Assembly: GCA_031177985.1 (NCBI GenBank)
Contig: JAPSJW010000001.1
Coordinates: forward strand, 124,001 to 188,000
DNA: 64,000 nucleotides
Origin: Microbacteriaceae bacterium
GTDB taxonomy: Bacteria; Actinomycetota; Actinomycetes; Actinomycetales; Microbacteriaceae
Direction: 5' to 3'
The position numbers were made by a program, and so were the translations under genes. Below, one piece after another: positions 52,235 through 62,468 of this stretch; the first letter of the stretch is position 1; each line of letters starts with the position of its first letter. A model generated the notes under the pieces. The model ran no database searches. It was not told the DNA's origin and saw nothing but the letters and a program-made list of their open reading frames with translations.

Positions 52235-53211
52235 CAGACTCCCAGCGCCGCTTTCGCCAGCAGGTCCTCCCGCGGGTTCTCCTCGGGCATGGCGGCGGCG
52301 AACGCCTCGAGATGCTGCCGCGCTTCTGCGGGCAGCCGCCCAGGTACGACGACCTGCACGGTCGCGAGCAGATCGCCCGTTCCTTTCGAGCTGGTGACCC
52401 CGCGGCCCTTGACCCGCAGCACCCGGCCGCTCGGCGTGCCGGGAGCCACCTTGAGGCGCACCGGATCGCCGTCGAGAGTCGGCACCTCGATCGTGGCTCC
52501 CAAAGTCGCCTCGACGAAGGTGACGGGCACGTCGAGCCGCAGGTCGAGACCTTCGCGGCTGAACACCGGATGCGGCCGCACGGTCACGGTGAGCACCAGG
52601 TCGCCCGGCTCGCCGCCGTCGATGCTGCGCTCGCCCTTGCCCGCGAGCCGGATCTTCTGCCCGTTCGCGACGCCTGCCGGGATGCGCACGTTGAGCGACC
52701 GCCCGTCGCCGAGCGTCAGCCTCATCGTGTCGCCCCTGATGGCGGCGCCGAAGTCGAGCGTCGCCGTGGCGGTGAGGTCCCGCCCCTTCGACGGTCCCCG
52801 CCGGAAGCCGGTCTGGGTGCCGAAGCCGCCGTTCCCGAACATCGAGAAGATGTCGTCGAAATCGGCGGGGCGAGTCCGCCTGCCCGCACCGCTGCCGCCG
52901 CCGCCGCCGAACATCCCGCCGAAGACGTCGTCGAAGCCGCCGGGCGACCCGCCGGGAGCCGTGAACCTTGCGCCCGAGCCCATCGCCCGCATCTGGTCGT
53001 ACTCGGCGCGGGTCTGCTGGTCGGAGAGCACCGAGTAGGCCTCGCTGATCTCCTTGAACCGCGCCTCAGCGGCCGCATCCCCCGGGTTCGAGTCCGGGTG
53101 GAACTCGCGCGCGAGCTTGCGGTAGCGCTTCTTCAGGTCCGCCGCCGACACGTCCTTCGCGACGCCGAGGACGGCGTAGAAGTCCTTGTCGAACCAGTCC
53201 TGACTAGCCAC
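52234..53211 (-). CDS. dnaJ: DnaJ-type co-chaperone without zinc-binding domain
   Basis: A 325-residue Hsp40. The J-domain spans about residues 9-75, with HPDSNPGD carrying the HPD motif. A Gly/Phe-rich linker follows (GGFDDVFGGMFGGGGGSG). The substrate-binding C-terminal domains contain FGAAIRGDTMRLTLGDGRS and LRLDVPVTFVEATLGATIEV. No CxxCxGxG repeats are present, so it is a type-II (CbpA-like) protein. In other actinobacteria the dnaK-operon DnaJ usually carries the zinc module. It stimulates DnaK ATPase activity. Confidence 0.9.
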   Translation of the reverse strand: MASQDWFDKDFYAVLGVAKDVSAADLKKRYRKLAREFHPDSNPGDAAAEARFKEISEAYSVLSDQQTRAEYDQMRAMGSGARFTAPGGSPGGFDDVFGGMFGGGGGSGAGRRTRPADFDDIFSMFGNGGFGTQTGFRRGPSKGRDLTATATLDFGAAIRGDTMRLTLGDGRSLNVRIPAGVANGQKIRLAGKGERSIDGGEPGDLVLTVTVRPHPVFSREGLDLRLDVPVTFVEATLGATIEVPTLDGDPVRLKVAPGTPSGRVLRVKGRGVTSSKGTGDLLATVQVVVPGRLPAEARQHLEAFAAAMPEENPREDLLAKAALGV

Positions 53212-53222
53212 GGCTCACCCTC

Positions 53223-53888
53223 TCAGGATTGCGGCACCGCGACGGCGACCTTCGCCGGCCGCAGCAGACGTTCGCCGATCCGGTACCCGAGCTCGACGAC
53301 ATCCGCGACGGTCTCGCCCTCCGCGTCCGGCGTGGGCAGCTGCGCGATCGCCTCGTGCACGGCCGGGTCGAATGGCTCGCCCTTCTCGCCGATGGGCGTC
53401 AGGCCGAAGCGATCGAACCCGTTGCGCAGCTTCTGCGCGACGATCGCGAGGGGGCTGCCCTCGAGGTCGCCGTGCGCCTCAGCGCGCCGGAGGTCGTCGA
53501 GGGCAGGCAGCAGCCCCTTCACGACCTCCGCGACGACCACGTCACGCAGCGCCTCGCGCTCGCGGTCCGAGCGACGCCGGTAGTTGGCGTATTCGGCCTG
53601 CAGACGCTGCAGGTCCTGCCGCAGCTCGGCGGCGATGTCCTGGGCGCTCTGGTCGAGCAGCGCCAGGTCCTCCTCGCTCAGTCCGTCGGCGGCCTCCACG
53701 GGTGCTTCACGAACTTCCTCCCGTGAGGCACCCGCTTCAGCATCGGGTTGGGGAGCGGAGGCCTCCGCCTCCGCTCCCTCACCGCCGTCGGTCGGAACGG
53801 GTCGCACGTCGCCGGTCTCGGGGTCGATCCTGCGCTTGTCGCGCACGACGGGCTCCTCCGGGATGTTGTCGTCCTTGTCCTTCGCCAT
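53223..53888 (-). CDS. grpE: Nucleotide exchange factor GrpE
   Basis: A 221-residue protein that releases ADP from DnaK. The long N-terminal helix carries LRQDLQRLQAEYANYRRRSD, then REREALRDVVVAEVVKGLLP. The C-terminal beta domain includes FGLTPIGEKGEPFDPAVHEA and VVELGYRIGERLLRPAKVAV. The acidic N-terminal ~55 residues are variable, as in other actinobacterial GrpE. It lies three bases after the dnaK stop and 11 before the dnaJ start. Confidence 0.96.
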   Translation of the reverse strand: MAKDKDDNIPEEPVVRDKRRIDPETGDVRPVPTDGGEGAEAEASAPQPDAEAGASREEVREAPVEAADGLSEEDLALLDQSAQDIAAELRQDLQRLQAEYANYRRRSDREREALRDVVVAEVVKGLLPALDDLRRAEAHGDLEGSPLAIVAQKLRNGFDRFGLTPIGEKGEPFDPAVHEAIAQLPTPDAEGETVADVVELGYRIGERLLRPAKVAVAVPQS

Positions 53889-53891
53889 GGC

Positions 53892-55844
<1,953 letters not shown>

Positions 55845-55863
55845 TCAAGTCGAGAGGGAGAAA

Positions 55864-55884
55864 CTTGAGTGTCGGAGGCTCAAG
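55864..55884. promoter_or_regulatory. HAIR operator 2 at dnaK
   Basis: CTTGAGT-N7-GCTCAAG matches the HAIR consensus with one change. It lies 43 bases upstream of the first box. Confidence 0.88.
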
Positions 55885-55897
55885 TCGCAGGGCCTTC

Positions 55898-56746
55898 TCA
55901 GGAACCGGACCTCGGCGGCCCCGCCAGCACGCGGTCGCGCAACCGCGGTACGTCCCATGGCCCGCCCAGGTCCTCCCACTCCAATCCGAGGCGCAGCGGG
56001 CTCAGGTCCTCGAGCCACCAGGTGGCGAGGTCGGCGAACGGGGCGACCTGGCCGGCGATAGAGCCGGCGTCGGGCTCAGTGCGCCCCGTCACGACGACGT
56101 CGAAGGGCCGCTCCCCCAGTCGCATCGCGTCGAGAGAGCCCCGCAGCTCCTCGACGGAGAACCCGCCGAACGGCACGAAGCCGTCGTGCCGGGCCGCGCG
56201 CTGCACAGGACCCGTGCGGGTCAGGGAGCCGCCGATCCAGATCGGCACGGCGGGCTGGGGCACCGGGAGGAAGGTGACCGGCTCCAGCCGGAAGTGCTGC
56301 CCCCCGAAGCCGAACGGCTCCCCCGTCCACAGCCCACGCAGGATCGCGAGGCCCTCATCCAGGCGCTGCGCCCGCACCCGGTCGTCGGTGGGCCACCCGA
56401 AGTGCCGGAAGTCCCACTCGACCGGCGCACCCAGCCCGGCGCCCAGAATGAGTCGCCCGCCCGAGTAGCGCTGCAGCGACGCCGCCTGGCGGGCGAGCTC
56501 CCACGGCAGACGGCGGGCGAGCGGAGTCACCAGCGGGCCGAGCATGATCCGCTCGGTGGCCGAGGCGATGGCGGTCAGCGCCACCCAGACATCCGCATGG
56601 GCGTTGCGATCCGGCTCGGCGAACAGCACGTGGTCCCAGAGGAAGAACCCGTCCCAGCCGGACGCCTCGGCGTCGGCGGCCAGGGCGACGAGCGCGTCGA
56701 CGTCGCCGAAGGGCCCGAAGTTCGGCACGTGCAGTGCGTACTTCAC
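55898..56746 (-). CDS. LLM-class F420-dependent oxidoreductase
   Basis: A 282-residue luciferase-like enzyme. VKYALHVPNFGPFGDVDALV opens the barrel, WDGFFLWDHVLFAEP follows and RIMLGPLVTPLARRLPWELA leads into LQRYSGGRLILGAGLGAPVE. AVPIWIGGSLTR is the cofactor-phosphate site. GTG at 56746 is six bases from TACGGT and gives the usual start. The substrate is not predictable. It stands 77 bases from the dnaK start side and is transcribed in the same direction, ending just inside the HAIR region. Confidence 0.85.
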   Translation of the reverse strand: MKYALHVPNFGPFGDVDALVALAADAEASGWDGFFLWDHVLFAEPDRNAHADVWVALTAIASATERIMLGPLVTPLARRLPWELARQAASLQRYSGGRLILGAGLGAPVEWDFRHFGWPTDDRVRAQRLDEGLAILRGLWTGEPFGFGGQHFRLEPVTFLPVPQPAVPIWIGGSLTRTGPVQRAARHDGFVPFGGFSVEELRGSLDAMRLGERPFDVVVTGRTEPDAGSIAGQVAPFADLATWWLEDLSPLRLGLEWEDLGGPWDVPRLRDRVLAGPPRSGS

Positions 56747-56752
56747 GCGCTC

Positions 56753-56758
56753 ACCGTA
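56753..56758 (-). promoter_or_regulatory. -10 element TACGGT, leaderless start of the LLM gene
   Basis: TACGGT on the minus strand, then six bases, then the GTG at 56746. Confidence 0.5.
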
Positions 56759-56910
56759 CTGCGCGGGTGCGACAGTCGCCATCGGGCGCCCCTGGGCATG
56801 CCCGGTGGCCGCCGCGTGCATTGTGGAGAAATCCTCCGCCTGCCGCGAGCCCACGCGAGGATCGACTCGCAGCGGGCTAAGACTGCTGGATGAAGAAAGA
56901 GGAGGAGTAG

Positions 56911-57603
56911 ATGAGAGCCGGTGTCATCACAGCGACGGGGATCTGCTTGGCCCTCGTCGCCGGACTGGGAGGGTGCTCCTCCGCCCCCGTATCCGGCCCA
57001 GTCGCTCCGACGAACCCCGGGCCGGACCCGGAGAGCACGCCGGCCGAGGTGACCCCGCCCGACGAGATGCCGGAGGGGGACTTCTCCTTCACCGACGGCC
57101 AGGCCCTCGTGAACGACGGCCAGACCACCGTGCAGTTCCGCAACGGCATCGCGAGCGTGTACGACTGGGAACCCCTCGAGCCGAGCCCGCCGCCTCTGAA
57201 TGAGGGAGGGACCGCGATCGGATTCATCAACTCGCACTGGGGGTGCACGATCCACGACGAGAGCAGCCCCTATGCGGGAGAAGCCGACGACGAGGGAGCA
57301 TCTCTGGCGCTGCTGCAGCGGGTGGTAGGTGACGCCCAGATGATCGGGGAGCCCTATCGCAGCATCTGGGGCACGGCCGGCAGGGAGGAAGGAGTGGGTG
57401 AGGGGGGACCCACCATCGACGTCATGCAGGTTCAGTTCGAGGGCACCGACGGCACCGCGAACCTGGTCACCGCCCGGGCCCTTCCTGCCCTGTCCACTCA
57501 GCACTTCACCCTGATCACCTGCGACACGTGGGACGGGACGAGCTTCGTGCAGGCGCAGCTGATCCAGGTGGCCTACATCGATCTCAACGTGCCTCCTCGA
57601 TAG
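56911..57603 (+). CDS. Putative lipoprotein of unknown function
   Basis: A 230-residue exported protein. MRAGVITATGICLALVAGLG and then GC make a lipobox (AGLGGC). A Pro-rich linker (TNPGPDPESTPAEVTPP) precedes a domain with SFTDGQALVNDGQTTVQFR, INSHWGCTIHDESSPY and LITCDTWDGTSFVQ, where two Cys could pair. The domain is not recognised. GGAGGAG precedes the ATG. Composition is less GC-rich than the crt region. It may be in one transcript with the MFS gene 44 bases on, although that gene has its own leaderless promoter. Confidence 0.68.
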   Translation: MRAGVITATGICLALVAGLGGCSSAPVSGPVAPTNPGPDPESTPAEVTPPDEMPEGDFSFTDGQALVNDGQTTVQFRNGIASVYDWEPLEPSPPPLNEGGTAIGFINSHWGCTIHDESSPYAGEADDEGASLALLQRVVGDAQMIGEPYRSIWGTAGREEGVGEGGPTIDVMQVQFEGTDGTANLVTARALPALSTQHFTLITCDTWDGTSFVQAQLIQVAYIDLNVPPR

Positions 57604-57635
57604 GACGCGTCGACACGCAGGACACGCGCGCCGAC

Positions 57636-57641
57636 TATCCT
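57636..57641 (+). promoter_or_regulatory. -10 element TATCCT, leaderless start of the MFS gene
   Basis: TATCCT, then six bases, then the ATG at 57648. Confidence 0.5.
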
Positions 57642-57647
57642 GCGCGC

Positions 57648-59027
57648 ATGAGCAACGCTGCGCCCACGCCGCCCCCGGTCGCTCTGGACCGTCAAGCGGG
57701 CGCCCGCATCCCCCGCAAGCAGGTCTTCTCGTGGGCGCTCTGGGACTGGGCCACCCAGCCGTTCAACACGGTCATCACGACCTTCGTATTCGCCGTCTAC
57801 CTGACCAGCGACACGTTCTTCCCTCCGGGGCTCGAGGAGGGCACCGCCGAGTACACCGCCGTCGAGACGTCGCTCTCCGCGGGCCTCGGCGCAGGGGTCA
57901 CCGCAGCCGGCATCCTGGTCGCGCTCGTGGCGCCCGTGCTCGGCCGCCGCACGGACGGCACGGGCACGCGCAAGCTCTGGCTCGGCGTGAACACCATGCT
58001 GCTGGTGCTGACGATGGCGTCGATGTTCTTCGTGGTCGGAGATCCGTCGTTCTTCGTGCTCGGCGTGGCGCTGCTCGCCGTCGGCAACATCTTCAGCGAG
58101 ATCGCGGCGGTGAACTACAACGCCCTGCTCACCCAGGTCTCCACCCCGGCCAACGTCGGCAGGGTGAGCGGGCTCGGCTGGGGTCTCGGCTACATCGGCG
58201 GCATCCTCCTGCTGCTGCTGCTGTACGTGCTGTTCCTCTCGAGCTCGCCCGTTCTGCCCCTGCCCAGCGAGGACGGCCTGAGCATCCGGATCGTCGTGGT
58301 CATCTGCGCGGTGTGGACGCTGCTCTTCTCGATCCCGATCCTGCTCTTCGTGCCCGAGCCGCCGAAGACCCGCACCGAGCGGATCGGCTTCTTCCGCAGC
58401 TACGGAGTGCTGGTCCGAGACATCCGGGCGCTGTTCCGCGACTTCCGCCCGACGTTCTGGTTCCTCATCGCGAGCGCTGTCTACCGCGACGGGCTCGCGG
58501 GGGTCTTCGCCTTCGGCGCCATCATCGCCGGAGGAACCTTCGGCTTCGAGTTCTCGGAGGTGCTGATCTTCGGCATCGCCGCGAACCTCATCGCCGGGCT
58601 CAGCACCCTCGCCGCCGGTCTGCTGGACGACCGGCTGGGGGCCCGCTGGGTCATCCAGTTCTCGCTCATCGGGCTCGTCGTGGTGGGTTTAGGCGTCTTC
58701 CTGCTGCACGATGGCGGTGCGATCGTGTTCTGGGTGGGCGGGCTGCTGCTGTGCTGCTTCGTCGGCCCCGCGCAGTCGGCGAGCCGGTCGTTCCTGGCCC
58801 GGGTCACCCCGGCCGGGAAGGAAGGCGAGATCTTCGGCCTGTACGCGACCACCGGACGCGCCGCCAGCTTCCTGGCACCTGCGCTCTGGACCGGCTTCAT
58901 CCTCTTCTTCGGCGCCCAGTACTGGGGCATCCTGGGCATCGTCCTCGTCATCGCGACCGGACTCGGCCTGCTCCTCCTGGTGCGCACGCCCTCGACCGCT
59001 ACCCCTCGATCGGGCGCGGTCTCCTGA
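57648..59027 (+). CDS. MFS transporter of the ATG22/UMF1 type
   Basis: A 459-residue carrier with about 12 helices. The hallmark of the vacuole-effluxer (Atg22-like) group is VFSWALWDWATQPFNTVITT near residue 25. GRRTDGTGTRKLWLGVN is the loop between helices 2 and 3, and VNYNALLTQVSTPANVGRVS and GPAQSASRSFLARVTPAGKE are the two conserved cytoplasmic loops. Members move amino acids or other small molecules. The ATG at 57648 is six bases from TATCCT. A marR gene follows 13 bases downstream. Confidence 0.88.
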   Translation: MSNAAPTPPPVALDRQAGARIPRKQVFSWALWDWATQPFNTVITTFVFAVYLTSDTFFPPGLEEGTAEYTAVETSLSAGLGAGVTAAGILVALVAPVLGRRTDGTGTRKLWLGVNTMLLVLTMASMFFVVGDPSFFVLGVALLAVGNIFSEIAAVNYNALLTQVSTPANVGRVSGLGWGLGYIGGILLLLLLYVLFLSSSPVLPLPSEDGLSIRIVVVICAVWTLLFSIPILLFVPEPPKTRTERIGFFRSYGVLVRDIRALFRDFRPTFWFLIASAVYRDGLAGVFAFGAIIAGGTFGFEFSEVLIFGIAANLIAGLSTLAAGLLDDRLGARWVIQFSLIGLVVVGLGVFLLHDGGAIVFWVGGLLLCCFVGPAQSASRSFLARVTPAGKEGEIFGLYATTGRAASFLAPALWTGFILFFGAQYWGILGIVLVIATGLGLLLLVRTPSTATPRSGAVS

Positions 59028-59028
59028 G

Positions 59029-59034
59029 TACCGT
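59029..59034 (+). promoter_or_regulatory. -10 element TACCGT, leaderless start of the second marR
   Basis: TACCGT, then six bases, then the ATG at 59041. It overlaps the end of the MFS gene. Confidence 0.5.
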
Positions 59035-59040
59035 GGAGTC

Positions 59041-59460
59041 ATGACCGCGCAACGCCCGCTCGGCTTCTGGGTCGCCCTCGTCGACCGGCTCATCGAGGAC
59101 ATGTTCGCCGTGACCCTCGAGGAGCACGGCGTCACCCGCACCCAGTGGCAGCTGCTGAACCTGCTGGGACAGGGCCCCACCCCCACGGCTCAGCTCGACA
59201 CCGCGATCGCCCCGTTCCTGCGCGCCGAAGGCGAGTCGAGCGCGGAGCACCTGACCGAGCTCATCGACAGCGACTGGGTCGTCTCGACCGCGAGCGGATA
59301 CGAGCTCACCGAGAAGGGATCGGGCGCGTTCCTGCGGCTGTCGCAGGTCGTCGAGCAGCAGCGCGCGCGGGTCTCGGACGGGGTGCCCGCCGAGGACTAC
59401 GAGCGCACGGTCACGACCCTCGAGCGGATGGCGCGCAACCTCGGCTGGGACGAGGCCTAG
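59041..59460 (+). CDS. MarR-like transcriptional regulator
   Basis: A 139-residue winged-helix protein. FWVALVDRLIEDMFAVTLEE is the dimer helix, HGVTRTQWQLLNLLGQGPTP the usual core, and LTELIDSDWVVSTASGYELT the wing with the following LTEKGSGAFL. The recognition helix region (AIAPFLRAEGESSAEHLTEL) is less standard than in classic MarR. It sits tail to tail with the carotenoid cluster and shares its stop in CTAG with crtEb. In Corynebacterium a MarR regulator (CrtR) controls the same genes, but it lies at the other end, so a link here is only possible. Confidence 0.82.
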   Translation: MTAQRPLGFWVALVDRLIEDMFAVTLEEHGVTRTQWQLLNLLGQGPTPTAQLDTAIAPFLRAEGESSAEHLTELIDSDWVVSTASGYELTEKGSGAFLRLSQVVEQQRARVSDGVPAEDYERTVTTLERMARNLGWDEA

Positions 59461-60314
59461 GCTCCGAGCACCCACGCGATCATCAGCATCGTGACGAGGA
59501 ACCCCGCCACGAAGTTGAGCCAGAGGAAGCGCCGCCAGCCGCGGTTCGCGCTCTCCGCGTCGGCATCCGTCGTGTTCCACCAGAGCGCGGTGTTGACGAG
59601 GTAGGGCAGCGCGGCGAGTCCCGCCAGCCGTCCGATGCCGTCGGCCAGCAGCGGCAGCAGCCCGGCGAGCGCGTACAGCACGACCGCGACCCGCACGGTG
59701 GCCCGAGCACCGAGCACGGTGGCGATCGAGCCGATGCCCGCCTCGCGGTCGGCGCGCACATCCTGCACGGCGCCGAACGCGTGCGAGGCCATCCCCCAGG
59801 CGAAGAACGCCGTGAGCAGCGCCACGAGCCCCGGCGTCCAGTCGGCCCCGGCGAGCGCCAGCCCGAACACGGCGGGACTCACGAAGTGGGTGCTCGAGGT
59901 CACCGAGTCGAGGAACGGCCGCTCCTTGAAGCGCAGCACGGGGGCCGAGTAGGCGATCACCGCGAAGACGCTCACCCCGAGCACGACGGTCGACAGCGGA
60001 GACCCGACGACCACGAGGTAGACCAGGAACGGCAGGTTCGTGACGGCCGCCGCCCACAGCGTCGCCCGGTGCAGGCTGCGGTCGAGCAGCGCACCCTCGA
60101 CGCCGCCCTTCCGCGGGTTGCGCAGGTCGGACTCGTAGTCGAACACGTCGTTGATGCCGTACATCGCGAGGTTGTAGCAAATGAGGAAGTAGAGCGTGCC
60201 GATCACGAGCGGCAGGTCGATCTCGCGCGCGGTGAGCAGGTAGGCGGCGGCGAACGGGAACGCCGTGTTGATCCAGCTGAGGGGCCGCGACGACAGCAGC
60301 AGCGCGCGGATCAT
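59457..60314 (-). CDS. crtEb: Lycopene elongase (UbiA-type prenyltransferase)
   Basis: A 285-residue membrane prenyltransferase that adds C5 units to lycopene on the way to C50 carotenoids. NDVFDYESD is the first Asp-rich motif and VQDVRADREAGIGSIATVLG the second. About eight helices follow the pattern of UbiA enzymes. RPLSWINTAFPFAAAYLL opens the protein. It is the last gene of the crt operon and its ATG overlaps the crtYf stop as ATGA. Reading as a lycopene elongase rests on its place in the cluster; sequence alone says UbiA. Confidence 0.88.
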   Translation of the reverse strand: MIRALLLSSRPLSWINTAFPFAAAYLLTAREIDLPLVIGTLYFLICYNLAMYGINDVFDYESDLRNPRKGGVEGALLDRSLHRATLWAAAVTNLPFLVYLVVVGSPLSTVVLGVSVFAVIAYSAPVLRFKERPFLDSVTSSTHFVSPAVFGLALAGADWTPGLVALLTAFFAWGMASHAFGAVQDVRADREAGIGSIATVLGARATVRVAVVLYALAGLLPLLADGIGRLAGLAALPYLVNTALWWNTTDADAESANRGWRRFLWLNFVAGFLVTMLMIAWVLGA

Positions 60315-60607
60315 CGGCGCCGCTCCAGCAGCATCCAGAGCGAGGGCAGCAGCACGACGGCGGCGATGGCGTACGCGAAGTCCTCGATCGGGGCGATGCC
60401 GATCGTCAGCCCGCTGATCCGGTCGGGGTCGTACGCGACGAGTCCGATGCCGATCATGACGTTGTCGAAGACCGCGGTCATGATCAGCAGCACGATCGCG
60501 GTCCAGCCGACGGATGCCCAGCGCGGCGAGCGCCGGGAGAGCACCGCCCCGAGCGCAACGGCTCCCACGACGGCGAGGAAGGCCGCGTTGAGAAGCGAGT
60601 ACGTCAT
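60311..60607 (-). CDS. crtYf: C50 carotenoid cyclase subunit (CrtYf-like)
   Basis: A 98-residue membrane protein with three helices. It is one half of the heterodimeric lycopene/C50 carotenoid cyclase. PIEDFAYAIAAVVLLPSLW matches the conserved PxE(E/D)xxF region of CrtYf/LbtC-like subunits. VFDNVMIGIGLVAYD is the conserved middle. It overlaps both neighbours by four bases (ATGA). Ring type (epsilon, beta or gamma) cannot be told. Confidence 0.85.
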   Translation of the reverse strand: MTYSLLNAAFLAVVGAVALGAVLSRRSPRWASVGWTAIVLLIMTAVFDNVMIGIGLVAYDPDRISGLTIGIAPIEDFAYAIAAVVLLPSLWMLLERRR

Positions 60608-60918
60608 CCGCGCACCGGCCGCTTCTCGAACGCCCCGTACACGTTCATCGTGAGGTAGCAGAGCAGGGTGAGGAAGAGGACCTCCTCGATCGGCAGCTCG
60701 GGCGCGAGCTGCAGCCCGGTCATGAACGGCGTCTGCCCGCGGAAGAACACCCCGAGCCCGATGCCGGCGAGGTCCCAGAGCAGGAAGAACACGACCCCGA
60801 CCGGCAGCACGACGGATGCGCGGCGCGCGTCGCGCCAGAAGAACAGCCGGAAGCGGCGGTCGAGCACCACCATCCCCGTGATCGACACGGCGAGCGCCGC
60901 GAGGTAGACGAGCCCCAT
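60604..60918 (-). CDS. crtYe: C50 carotenoid cyclase subunit (CrtYe-like)
   Basis: A 104-residue partner subunit with three helices. PIEEVLFLTLLCYLTMNVYG carries the conserved PIEE motif, and FFLLWDLAGIGLGVFFRGQT is the WD-containing middle segment. Its ATG shares one base with the crtI stop (TGATG), and its own stop overlaps crtYf as ATGA. The two subunits together close the rings. A longer upstream reading belongs to crtI in another frame and was rejected. Confidence 0.87.
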   Translation of the reverse strand: MGLVYLAALAVSITGMVVLDRRFRLFFWRDARRASVVLPVGVVFFLLWDLAGIGLGVFFRGQTPFMTGLQLAPELPIEEVLFLTLLCYLTMNVYGAFEKRPVRG

Positions 60919-62468
60919 CAGGCGAGCGGCTCGGGCAGCGGCCCGGCCGACGTGTCGCCCCGCAGCCGCTTCACGAGCACCTCGGCGCTGATGAGGCACA
61001 TCGGGAGGCCGATGCCGGGGATCGTCGAGCTGCCCGCGTAGTACAGCCCCTCGACCTTCTTGCTCTTGTTGCTCGCACGGAAGAACGCGCTCTGGGAGAG
61101 GGTGTGCGCCGGCCCCAGGGCGGACCCGCGCCAGGCGTTCAGCTCTTCGACGAAGTTGCCGGGAGCCGAGGTGCGGCGCACGGTGATGCGCGAGGCGAGG
61201 TCGGGGATGCCGCACCACTCCGAGATCTGCGCGATCACCTTGTCGGCGAGCACCTCGACGCGGGTGTCGCCGTCGCCGTCGACGTCCCCCCGCCCGATCG
61301 TGGGGTCGGCGGGGATCGGCACGAGCACGAAGACGTTCTCGAAGCCCTCGGGGGCCACCGTCGGGTCGACGCCGCTCGGCTTGCAGATGTACAGCGACGC
61401 GGGCTCGGGCACCGAAGGGTGCGGGCCGAAGATCGCGTCGAAGCCCTTCTTCCACTTGCGCGTGAAGAGCAGCGTGTGGTGCTCGAGCTGCGGCAGGTCG
61501 CCCTCGACGCCCAGGTAGAGTAGCAGCGCCCCAGGACCGGGGGTGCGGGTGTCCCAGTAGGACTGCGGGTAGGTCCGCTCGCCCTCGCCGAGCAGCTGCG
61601 TCTCGGTGTGGTGCAGGTCGGCGGTGGAGACCACGATGTCCGCATCGGCGTACTGGAGCCTGCCCGCGCGGTCGGCGTATTCGACGCCCGTCGTGCGGCC
61701 GGCATCCGTGAGGATCCGGCGCGCGGTGGCGCCGGTGACGATGCGCGCGCCCTCCTTCTCGGCGAGCCCGCGTACGGCGCCGATCAGCTTCGAGAACCCG
61801 CCCATCGGGTACTGCACCCCGCCCTCGAGGTCGAGGTGGCTCATCAGGTGGTACATCGCGGGGGTGCTGTATGGCGAGGCGCCGAGGAACACGGCGGGGT
61901 AGCCGAGGATCTGCCGCAGCCGCTTCTCACGGAAGCTGCGGGCGACGAACGAGGCGAGCGGCTCGGTGAGCAGCTGCAGGAAGCGGCCGGTGCGGGCGAG
62001 CACCTCGCGGGTCGCGACGGGGCGGATGTCGGCGAACGTCGTGTAGAGGAAGTGCGCCTTCGCGAGCTCGTAGGTCTCCCCCGCCGAGGCGAGGTACCGA
62101 CGCAGCCGCTTGCCCGCACCCTTCTGCACCGACTCGAAGAGGGCGACGTTCTCCTCCAGATCGGCGGTGATGTCGAGCGGATCCTTCTCGCCCTCGAAGT
62201 ACACCCGGTAACCGGGATCGAGGGTTACCAGGTCGAGCTGCTCCTCGGCGCTGGTGCCCAGCAGCCTGAAGAAGTGATCGAACACCTCGGGCATCAGGTA
62301 CCAGGAGGGCCCGGTGTCGAAGCGGAAGTCCCCGTGCGACCAGGAGCCGGCACGCCCCCCGACCTCGGTGTTCTGCTCGAGGAGGGTCACGTCGTGACCC
62401 TCGCGGGCGAGCAGCGCGGCGGAGGCGAGGCCCGAGATGCCGCCGCCGATGACCGCGACGGTGCTCAT
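60918..62468 (-). CDS. crtI: Phytoene desaturase
   Basis: A 516-residue FAD enzyme converting phytoene to lycopene in four steps. The N-terminal dinucleotide fold is VAVIGGGISGLASAALLARE, with LLEQNTEVGGRAGSW following. FDTGPSWYLMPEVFDHFFRL and LYYAGSSTIPGIGLPMCLIS are family signatures. Length is normal. ATG at 62468 overlaps the crtB stop as ATGA, so earlier readings are excluded. The enzyme associates with the membrane. Confidence 0.96.
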   Translation of the reverse strand: MSTVAVIGGGISGLASAALLAREGHDVTLLEQNTEVGGRAGSWSHGDFRFDTGPSWYLMPEVFDHFFRLLGTSAEEQLDLVTLDPGYRVYFEGEKDPLDITADLEENVALFESVQKGAGKRLRRYLASAGETYELAKAHFLYTTFADIRPVATREVLARTGRFLQLLTEPLASFVARSFREKRLRQILGYPAVFLGASPYSTPAMYHLMSHLDLEGGVQYPMGGFSKLIGAVRGLAEKEGARIVTGATARRILTDAGRTTGVEYADRAGRLQYADADIVVSTADLHHTETQLLGEGERTYPQSYWDTRTPGPGALLLYLGVEGDLPQLEHHTLLFTRKWKKGFDAIFGPHPSVPEPASLYICKPSGVDPTVAPEGFENVFVLVPIPADPTIGRGDVDGDGDTRVEVLADKVIAQISEWCGIPDLASRITVRRTSAPGNFVEELNAWRGSALGPAHTLSQSAFFRASNKSKKVEGLYYAGSSTIPGIGLPMCLISAEVLVKRLRGDTSAGPLPEPLA

